Of a stretch of 8,380 bases of DNA, positions 1 through 5,221 are shown in pieces. Positions within the stretch are counted from its first letter, which is position 1; each line of letters begins with the position of its first letter. A model generated the notes under the pieces. That model was not told where the DNA came from, ran no database searches, and saw only the letters and a list, made by a program, of their open reading frames with translations. The DNA comes from UBA1146 sp050256555 (lineage in GTDB: Bacteria; Planctomycetota; UBA8108; UBA1146). Both the position numbers and the translations under genes were made by a program. The stretch is taken from positions 1 through 8,380 of the forward strand of contig JBBWWC010000286.1 in NCBI GenBank assembly GCA_050256555.1, written 5' to 3'.

Positions 1-1104
1 CAACGCCTTGCGCTCCGTCAGCAAAACATCATGATCGACCTCACCAAAAGCCGGTGCTTGATGCACCACTCCGGTACCGCTAGCGGTGGTAACGAAATCG
101 GCTCCAACCACTCGCCACATGGCAGGAATTTCTTGGCCTGCAGCAGTAGAAACCCGGGAATCTCGATGTTCCTGATAGTATGTATCAAAGGGGGGTTGGT
201 AGCGGGCACCGATCAGGTCGGTGCCAGGGAAGGTCTTCTCGACCGCCAGATCTCGCTTCAATTTGCCCGCCAGTGTCTCGACCAGCTCCTCGGCCAAGAT
301 CAACCGTTCGCCCGTTTCTCCATCCACTGCGATGCAATATTGCACTTCCGGATGAACTGCGATGAATTGATTCGACGGTAACGTCCATGGAGTCGTCGTC
401 CAGGCAACAAAGGATGAACCTTCAGTAGAACCATCGTCATTCAACCGTGGCATTCGGACGAACACGCTCGGGTCATCGACCTCGCGATACCCCTCGCCTA
501 CCTCGCCGGCCGAAAGCCCGGTACCGCCCTGAGCCCACCACCAGACGATTTTTTCTCCCTGGTAAAGAAGCCCCTGCTCGAACAAACGCTTGAGAGCCCA
601 CCAGACGCTTTCGACATAGCTCTTGTGGTAGGTGGCATAAGCCTCATCAAGATCAACCCAGAAACCGATGTTGCGAGTCAGTGACTCCCACTCTTTGACA
701 TAGCGAAATACCGATTGCTGACAGCGCCGGACAAACGGCTCGATGCCATACTCCTCGATCTGCTCCTTCGAGTGGATTCCGATCTCCTTGCACACTTCCG
801 TCTCGACCGGCAATCCAGGCGTATCCCAGCCCGCTTTTCGCTCGCAAAGGCGGCCACGCATCGTCTGATAACGGGGGAACAGATCCTTCATCGCACGCGT
901 CAGAGCATGACCAGGGTGCGGCATTCCATTGGCCGTGGGTGGACCCTCAAAGAAGACATAACGCTCGGCGTTTGCACGTGCGGCCAGGGTCTTCTGTTCG
1001 ATGGAGTTCTCATCCCAGAAGTTCCGTATCCGAGCTTCGAGCTCGGGGAAATCAGGGGAATGGGGCGGCTCAGGAAACTCGAAACCGTGTCCCGCATCAC
1101 TCAT
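1..1104 (-). CDS. ileS: Isoleucyl-tRNA synthetase, N-terminal part (runs off left edge)
   Basis: Cytoplasmic class I enzyme that charges tRNA-Ile with isoleucine. The frame is open from ATG 1104 to the window edge (368 residues). Seen: class I signature HPGH at residues 63-66 within GPPTANGMPHPGH; GWDTPGLPVE at 92-101; WWWAQGGTGLSAGEVG around 188-203; editing-domain peptides WTTTPWTLPSNQ (235-246) and GTGVVHQAPAFGEVD (343-357). The QAP..G form and the absence of a Cys pair around 183-200 point to the eukaryote-like IleRS2 branch rather than the E. coli type (family knowledge plus inference). GWDTPGLP has Pro where most relatives I know have His. The ATG at 1104 is supported by GGAGGA 8 nt upstream and by the family-like opening DFPELEARIRNFW starting near residue 18. 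The KMSKS loop, anticodon-binding domain and C-terminus lie outside the window. The gene follows the dockerin gene on the same strand. Confidence 0.95.
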   Translation of the reverse strand, partial: MSDAGHGFEFPEPPHSPDFPELEARIRNFWDENSIEQKTLAARANAERYVFFEGPPTANGMPHPGHALTRAMKDLFPRYQTMRGRLCERKAGWDTPGLPVETEVCKEIGIHSKEQIEEYGIEPFVRRCQQSVFRYVKEWESLTRNIGFWVDLDEAYATYHKSYVESVWWALKRLFEQGLLYQGEKIVWWWAQGGTGLSAGEVGEGYREVDDPSVFVRMPRLNDDGSTEGSSFVAWTTTPWTLPSNQFIAVHPEVQYCIAVDGETGERLILAEELVETLAGKLKRDLAVEKTFPGTDLIGARYQPPFDTYYQEHRDSRVSTAAGQEIPAMWRVVGADFVTTASGTGVVHQAPAFGEVDHDVLLTERKAL

Positions 1105-1105
1105 C

Positions 1106-1161
1106 AAAAAAATCCTCCCAGCAAGATGGTTGACTCGAAGTCAGCCAAGTTGCTGGGAGGA
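1106..1161 (-). terminator. Terminator-like hairpin containing the ileS ribosome-binding site
   Basis: Read on the minus strand, TCCTCCCAGCAA (1161-1150) pairs perfectly with TTGCTGGGAGGA (1124-1113). Inside, a 3x3 internal loop leads to an 8-bp upper stem with one G-U pair (1146-1139 with 1135-1128) capped by a TCG triloop. Seven T residues follow immediately (1112-1106), then G and the ileS ATG. This is the classic form of a rho-independent terminator for the upstream dockerin gene, whose stop is about 45 bp away. The 3' arm ends in GGAGGA, 8 nt before the ileS ATG, so the same bases serve as Shine-Dalgarno. A weaker competing 6-bp hairpin (TTGGGA 1174-1169 with TCCCAG 1158-1153) could break the 5' arm. 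Attenuation or RBS masking is inference; the fold itself is seen. Confidence 0.85.
1113..1118 (-). promoter_or_regulatory. Shine-Dalgarno of ileS, inside the hairpin stem
   Basis: GGAGGA on the minus strand with an 8-nt, almost pure T spacer (1112-1105) before ATG 1104. It fixes the ileS start. In the folded transcript all six bases are paired with TCCTCC at 1161-1156. Confidence 0.75.
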
Positions 1162-1205
1162 TATCCGATCCCAAGGCCGGTGACACCCGGATCAAGAATC
1201 GCTGA

Positions 1206-2345
1206 TCACGGACAGCCGGTCTGATCACACTGGAGGGAATCCGTATCGGTAGGATCCGGCCCACAGCCGCCCTGGATGTTTGGCTCCGGTACCGGAGTAG
1301 ATCCAGGTACAAACAAGCTAGAGAGCAAAAACACCGCATCCGCAACATTCACGCCACCGTCATCGTTGACATCTCCCGCATCGCGGCAGGCCAACGGAGT
1401 CGCACCAGGAACAAACAAACTCGAAAGCATGAAAACCGCATCCGCAACATTCACGCCCAGATCAAGATTGCAATCGCCCCGGATAAAGTTGTCTCCTGTG
1501 GGGCAGGTCACCACTACCGGAATCAGCGCGACCCCGTTTACAGGGTGGTCAAACTGGCCCAGAAGTTCTTCCTGGCCATCTTCATCGACCAGATAAGCGG
1601 TGTTGGCTGCATCTCCCTGAACCCAGATGAACAGATCTTCCTCATCCCAGTAACTGAGACTGCGGACTGGCTCGGCAGCAAGCGCTGTGGGAAGAACGAT
1701 GGAGATCGAATCACAGTTGTTCGGACCAGCCGCCAGAGGACGTTCAAATTGCGGGAGCGAAGCGGAACCACCAGTGACGTAACCACCAGAAGCGCGGAAC
1801 ACCTCTTCGCCGGCACCGAGAGCGATGGAATCTCCTCCGGTGCTGCCAGCGTACTGGCACAGATCCAGCGGACCACCAGTGATGGTACTCAGTTCACAGA
1901 AGTTGGAATCTCCGGTCGTCAGGGTATTGGTAATCGCACGCAATTCCCCCGCTTCGGTAAACTCCAGATCGTTAAAATCAAGAACAGTAAAACCGACCAG
2001 GTTCAAGGTCAGATTGATGGGATCGTATTCGAGTAGCCAGGGTGAAGGTGCCGGCGAAGGTGGCAGCGACAACATTCCCAGCATAAACCAGTTACCGGTG
2101 GTCGGATGAATGGTGATCCCCCGCAGCGCATCGACCTCCACGGCACCAGCAATCGACATGGCAGTTTCCGAAATCACCTCAAGGGTATCTGGATCGACTT
2201 CACGAACGATGTCGTCCTGATCAGAGACGGTCAGGAAATGTGTCTCGAAACAAGGAGGGCCTTGCCCCTCGACCGTCATCGACACACCGAGAAAACCAAA
2301 CAAAATAACAGCGACGGGAACTCGCAGAATAAAACTCAAACTCAT
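1206..2345 (-). CDS. Secreted dockerin-type (EF-hand repeat) protein, unknown function
   Basis: 379 residues, ATG 2345, stop TGA. GGAG at 2355-2352 lies 6 nt before the ATG. Residues 1-28 form a signal peptide with hydrophobic core VAVILFGFLGV, so the product is exported. Residues about 30-280 resemble a beta-propeller-like secreted module in tone (GITIHPTTGNWF, LLEYDP, LEFTEAGELRAI), but I cannot name the family. Residues 291-302 and 325-336 are two calcium-loop motifs of dockerin type I form (DxNxDxGxNxxD), each followed by AVFxLSSLFVPG. The C-terminus CGPDPTDTDSLQC...GCP resembles the end of many planctomycete secreted proteins with such repeats. There are ten Cys in all, one in the first calcium loop. 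No cohesin is visible in the window, so a cellulosome role is not implied. The gene lies 50 bp downstream of the TlpA-like gene, probably in one transcript, and is followed by the 1106-1161 hairpin. Confidence 0.85.
   Translation of the reverse strand: MSLSFILRVPVAVILFGFLGVSMTVEGQGPPCFETHFLTVSDQDDIVREVDPDTLEVISETAMSIAGAVEVDALRGITIHPTTGNWFMLGMLSLPPSPAPSPWLLEYDPINLTLNLVGFTVLDFNDLEFTEAGELRAITNTLTTGDSNFCELSTITGGPLDLCQYAGSTGGDSIALGAGEEVFRASGGYVTGGSASLPQFERPLAAGPNNCDSISIVLPTALAAEPVRSLSYWDEEDLFIWVQGDAANTAYLVDEDGQEELLGQFDHPVNGVALIPVVVTCPTGDNFIRGDCNLDLGVNVADAVFMLSSLFVPGATPLACRDAGDVNDDGGVNVADAVFLLSSLFVPGSTPVPEPNIQGGCGPDPTDTDSLQCDQTGCP
1303..1355 (-). repeat. Internal direct repeat, copy of dockerin unit 2
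   Basis: This 53-bp block matches 1405-1457 with 7 differences. It encodes the VNVADAVFLLSSLFVPG part of the second calcium-loop unit. The offset of 102 bp (34 codons) keeps the frame, consistent with duplication of one protein module. Confidence 0.85.
1405..1457 (-). repeat. Internal direct repeat, copy of dockerin unit 1
   Basis: Partner of 1303-1355. It encodes VNVADAVFMLSSLFVPG of the first calcium-loop unit. Several of the differences between copies are at third codon positions, suggesting selection on the protein. Confidence 0.85.
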
Positions 2346-2395
2346 GTCTCACTCCGATCGCGCCTCGGATTCGCATTTACGAAACCCTTCACGGG
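2346..2395 (-). other. Short gap between TlpA-like and dockerin genes
   Basis: Fifty bases between the TAA of the TlpA-like gene and the dockerin ATG. A small hairpin AACCC-GTGAA-GGGTT overlaps the stop codon but is weak and has no T-tract, so I see no terminator here. Co-transcription of the two genes is the simplest reading. Confidence 0.45.
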
Positions 2396-3751
2396 TTACC
2401 GTCCGAGTGCTTTCTTTAACGATTTTTCCAGTTGTTCGTAGCTCTGGTAGCCCGGTTCCCGAGACACCACATTTCCCTTTCGGTCGATGAAATAGACCGT
2501 AGGAAGTCTCTTTAGATGATACTGCTGAAAGCCCACTCCATCGCCCCGCAGTAGCATCCGTTGTTGAAGATCATTTTCCTCGACAAACTCGCGAATACGC
2601 CCCTTACCGTCATTGTCGGCATTAATTGCCACCACCGATACATTCCGGCTCCGGTACTCTTTCTGAATCTTGCTGAGGTGCGGAGACTCCGCACGGCAGG
2701 CACCTCACGAATAACCCCAGAAGGCTAGCAAAAGCGTCTGGCCCTTGTAGTCCTCCAGAGTCACCGGATTGCCCTCCATATCATCCAGAGTGAAAGCGGG
2801 CGCAGGCTTACCAATCATCTTTCGAGCCCGAACATCCGGATCGAGAGGCTGAGAGGCGATCCGCTTGCTCGATTTGAGTAAGCCGGCGACCTCCATCACC
2901 ACTTCCCCCAGCGGCCCCTTCTCGTGATCTTTACGCTCTTTCTCAAACATCGTCTCGGCTAGCTCGACAGCTGCCAGCGACATTCCTTTGCGCAAAACCC
3001 TCACGACCGGTGCCAGAAACTCGTAGCCACTGAGTACTTCCTTCGACTCTTCTTCCTCGATCAGCCCGGCCTCAAGACGTTCGACTTTGAGCTGACGCTT
3101 TTCGGTGCGAGCTTTTTCATCTTCACCACGAACCAGAGTCGTAACCCAATTGGCGGCCTTGAGCGCTCCCCCGGCAGACATGTGGAGAGTTTCCTGAAAT
3201 TCGGTCAATCGCAAGGCTCGAGACCCGCCACGGATTTCGATCTCACCACCAGCCAGTTCGCCGATCTGAGTGAACGAGCCATCGGCTTCCGCCACTTCTT
3301 TTCGCTCGACACTGATCTGACGGCGCAACCCGACTGCTGTTCCGTCGGCCCAACCGATGCCGTTCTCCTTGCCGACGGCGCCATGAACCGAAAGCAACAT
3401 CTCCATGACGCCAGGCGAAAGCGGATCGAACAGTTCTGGCCGTGGCTTTGCGCTCCCCTGCACCAGCATCGAGCCGATGGGAAAACCACCCGGATAAGAA
3501 CCATCGGTGGCCGTCGCTCGCCAGACCCAGCGATGCCCTCCCGGAGCCGGAACCTGATAGATGGTCACCTCGTAGTGGACCGTCTCCTCACCACGAACGC
3601 GCTCGACTTTCCAGACCGCCTTGGCCGACGGCACTTCCTCCGTCAACATCGGTTCCAGGTTCGCCAAACAATTGGCCGAAACTGACACCATAAAAAGAAG
3701 CGCTGGAATGGACTTACAGAGAGTTCTCACCGTCCAGGGACATGAACGCAT
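2396..3751 (-). CDS. Probable selenoprotein: exported TlpA/thioredoxin-like oxidoreductase with UxxC motif (TGA at 2705-2707 read as Sec)
   Basis: 451 residues if the in-frame TGA at 2707-2705 is read through; stop TAA. ATG 3751 is chosen because GGAGGA (3766-3761) lies 9 nt upstream and the product then opens with a signal peptide (core SIPALLFMVSVSA, likely cut near residue 30). Residues about 31-300 form an unrecognised domain rich in beta-type sequence, then charged helical sequence. Residues 312-451 are a TlpA/redoxin-like thioredoxin fold: IGKPAPAFTL, then FWGYS-U349-GAC352-RAESPHL, then the cis-Pro loop RLPTVYFID (P417) and a C-terminal helix. Relatives have FWATWCGPCRAE, so the TGA sits exactly at the nucleophilic Cys, and homology continues in the same frame for 102 codons. 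A SECIS-like hairpin follows. Predicted role: thiol/disulfide exchange outside the cytoplasm. Alternatives are a nonsense mutation or sequencing error at a Cys codon. A standard annotation would call a 348-residue truncated protein plus a fragment. Confidence 0.85.
2678..2694 (-). promoter_or_regulatory. Bacterial SECIS-like stem-loop for Sec insertion
   Basis: On the minus strand GTGCGGA (2694-2688) pairs perfectly with TCCGCAC (2684-2678) around a GTC loop (2687-2685). The stem starts 10 nt, and the loop 17 nt, after the TGA. Bacterial SECIS elements lie inside the coding region just after UGA, with a small apical loop holding G (often GU) roughly 16-37 nt downstream, and are bound by SelB. 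This hairpin fits that description. An alternative longer fold pairs TGAGGTGC (2707-2700, including the UGA) with GCACCTCA (2681-2674), leaving a 3-bp GGA/TCC tip with the same GTC loop. Confidence 0.75.
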
Positions 3752-3760
3752 CACTGATTC

Positions 3761-3766
3761 TCCTCC
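3761..3766 (-). promoter_or_regulatory. Shine-Dalgarno deciding the start of the selenoprotein gene
   Basis: GGAGGA on the minus strand, 9 nt before ATG 3751. The frame is open upstream to 3865, but no comparable site precedes the earlier starts and the extra residues would bury the signal peptide. Confidence 0.75.
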
Positions 3767-4032
3767 GATAAGACAAACTAGACCAAACTGTCCAGATTTT
3801 CGTTCCATGCGAAAAAACCCGGAGCCACGGTCATAGACGGTAATCTGCCCTCGAATCGGAGGCAAGGGGCCCGATTGAGTACTGGTATCTGAGATCCGTC
3901 TCCACTACACTAGATCTATCTGTGAGATGATTTCTGTCTCGCCCCGGGGATTTCACGAGGGATTCGGGTGCGAGTGGCGTCTTTCATGGTGTCAGGATGT
4001 TCGGTTACACTCTGGACGTCCTTCCAATCAAA

Positions 4033-4048
4033 CCTCTCCAAGAGGAGG
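4033..4048 (+). promoter_or_regulatory. Ribosome-binding site of the vWA-like gene with overlapping small hairpin
   Basis: GGAGG at 4044-4048 lies 7 nt before ATG 4056 and decides the start over earlier in-frame codons. CCTCT (4033-4037) pairs with AGAGG (4041-4045) across a CCA loop, covering the first two bases of the Shine-Dalgarno. An alternative CTCC/GGAG pairing (4036-4039 with 4044-4047) covers more of it. Both stems are short. Confidence 0.7.
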
Positions 4049-4055
4049 AAACAAA

Positions 4056-4769
4056 ATGTTGAGACAAGTTCATGTCCCATTGCTGCTGGCGCTTCTGATG
4101 ATCTTTACGCCGGTGACTGTCGGATCTCTTTTTTCTGCTGACGACTCTGGCTTGCGTAAACCTCTCGATCTCCCGGCCGGTGGAGCTGGATCTGACGAAG
4201 AGGAAGAAGACGCCCCTGAGGCCATCAACTTCTACGGTAGTGAATTCGAAGGAGACTGTTTTGTCTTCGTCGTTCCTGCTTATGGTTTCTGCGGCGAGAC
4301 CGATATCTTCGACATGATCCGTCAAGAAGTCTCGCAGACTCTCAACCAGCTCTCCGCTGCAGTAGACTTCGCCATCGTCGGTTACAACTCCACGACATAC
4401 ATCTGGCGTCCTGATTGCTGCCACGCTTCTCCGGCTCACAAGGCTGGTGCACAAGCATGGCTGGGCACGCTCGCTCCGATTGAAAACCACTGCCTCCTTG
4501 ATGCAGCGCTGGCAGGACTGGGTCTTGCCCAGCAAGCCGCTGGTGGTCACAAGCAGGTGATTATTTGTGGCGCCCGCGAGCCTTACTGCAACGGTTCCGG
4601 TGGTGGTAACTACGCAGACATCTGCATGGAGTCGATCACGGCAGCTAACTTTGAGAACCTGCCGATCCACACCATTTACTTCACCAGTTCCTTCTACACC
4701 GGTGAAGAGGCGTTCTACATCAACCTCGCTGCCATGAATGGCGGAACCTTCCGTCAGGTCGACTACTAG
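4056..4769 (+). CDS. Secreted cysteine-rich von Willebrand A-like protein lacking MIDAS
   Basis: 237 residues, stop TAG. Signal peptide residues 1-28 (LLLALLMIFTPVTVGSLFSA), then an acidic linker (DEEEEDAPE, 47-55). Residues about 67-237 follow the vWA order: first strand CFVFVVPAYG (68-77), a helix, DFAIVGYNSTTYIW (104-117), LLDAALAGLGLA (147-158), KQVIICGA (166-173), and a closing IHTIYF...INLAAMNGGTFRQV typical of bacterial vWA proteins. The metal-site residues are gone: the DxSxS Asp is Pro74, the threonine loop reads ENHC (143-146), and the Asp of the usual DG pair aligns with Cys171. Eight Cys (68, 79, 121, 122, 146, 171, 178, 190), several in these loops, suggest disulfides or another metal site (inference). 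The gene stands alone, with a strong ribosome-binding site and terminator, which suggests good expression. vWA assignment is by pattern only. Confidence 0.85.
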   Translation: MLRQVHVPLLLALLMIFTPVTVGSLFSADDSGLRKPLDLPAGGAGSDEEEEDAPEAINFYGSEFEGDCFVFVVPAYGFCGETDIFDMIRQEVSQTLNQLSAAVDFAIVGYNSTTYIWRPDCCHASPAHKAGAQAWLGTLAPIENHCLLDAALAGLGLAQQAAGGHKQVIICGAREPYCNGSGGGNYADICMESITAANFENLPIHTIYFTSSFYTGEEAFYINLAAMNGGTFRQVDY

Positions 4770-4788
4770 AAGCGAATCGACAAAGATC

Positions 4789-4828
4789 AAAAAGGCCCCG
4801 GACGTTCAAGCGTCCGGGGCCTTTTTTT
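4789..4828 (+). terminator. Rho-independent terminator of the vWA-like gene
   Basis: GGCCCCGGACG (4794-4804) pairs perfectly with CGTCCGGGGCC (4811-4821) around a TTCAAG loop. It is flanked by A5 on the left and T7 on the right, and begins about 20 bp after the stop codon. The A/T flanks would give some termination from the other strand as well. Confidence 0.96.
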
Positions 4829-5212
4829 GTTTCGCAGCGGCCACTGAAAGCCGCAGAAAGATCCGGCTCTGAAAAGAACGGCGGTGTTCGGGTGCGGATG
4901 TGAAGATCATGACACCGTTGATCTACTGGATCTGATCACCGAAAAACGAATCCCACGAATCGGCGTTGGCTGGACGCTCCGGTCGTGGTGAAAAGAAAGC
5001 CTCCCAGCAAAACGACAACATCGATCTTGTCACACACGGGACGCATCGAGGAATCTCTGACGACGTTGGCGTCGATCCGGCATCTACATCATGGTCAAGG
5101 ACTGCCATGCCCGTTGCAGAAATCATATCTTTGATGGGCCCATGGCATGAAGACGAGGACTCTCCCCCCCCTGGCTTCTCAGCGAACCTGGTTTCTCAGC
5201 GAACCTGGCTTC
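4829..5212. other. Gene-poor convergent intergenic region
   Basis: About 380 bp between the vWA terminator and the mraY stop. Small open frames exist on both strands (4966-5226 plus, 4923-5126 minus), but neither has a ribosome-binding site or recognisable protein. Seen: a 10-bp palindrome ATGGGCCCAT (5134-5143), a C8 run (5164-5171), the start of the 17-bp tandem repeats, and CCTCCCAGCAA (4990-5000), an 11-mer shared with the hairpin before ileS. No RNA gene was recognised. Confidence 0.5.
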
Positions 5213-5221
5213 TCAGCGAAC
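5171..5221. repeat. Three tandem 17-bp repeats overlapping the mraY stop
   Basis: The unit CTGGCTTCTCAGCGAAC occurs at 5171-5187, 5188-5204 (one change, C to T) and 5205-5221. On the minus strand the third copy carries the last two mraY codons and its TGA (GTT CGC TGA). The two further copies lie downstream, so the gene end has been tandemly duplicated. Each unit can form a 4-bp hairpin (GGTT with AACC or AGCC). A C8 run abuts the left end. Confidence 0.95.

Larger units (their letters stand above)
3752..4055. other. Divergent intergenic region between the selenoprotein and vWA-like genes
   Basis: About 300 bp with no convincing gene. It must hold promoters for both directions. The best plus-strand candidate is TACACT at 4006-4011 with a poor TTCATG at 3983-3988 (17-bp spacing); I give it little weight. 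An inverted repeat AATCGG/CCGATT (3854-3859 and 3871-3876) brackets a GC-rich loop. The open frame that continues upstream of 4056 to 3927 lacks a ribosome-binding site and a protein-like character. Confidence 0.5.

Noticed and set aside
1105..1210. T-box riboswitch before ileS
   Set aside because: No T-box consensus or specifier loop is seen, and only about 45 bp separate the dockerin stop from the hairpin.
2396..2635. Separate small thioredoxin-like gene
   Set aside because: It is in the same frame as 2705-3751, its apparent start is inside a beta strand, it has no ribosome-binding site, and the preceding codons already encode GACRAESPHL. It is the C-terminal part of the selenoprotein.
3752..3865. 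N-terminal extension of the selenoprotein to 3865
   Set aside because: It adds 38 residues before a signal peptide, and the only good Shine-Dalgarno is in front of ATG 3751.
3927..4055. N-terminal extension of the vWA-like protein
   Set aside because: It would place 43 polar residues before the signal peptide; GGAGG lies 7 nt before ATG 4056.
4005..4790. 261-codon open frame antisense to the vWA-like gene
   Set aside because: No ribosome-binding site and no recognisable protein. The plus strand has a signal peptide, a strong Shine-Dalgarno and a terminator. It is a codon-bias shadow.
5171..5221. CRISPR array
   Set aside because: The 17-bp units are directly adjacent without spacers.
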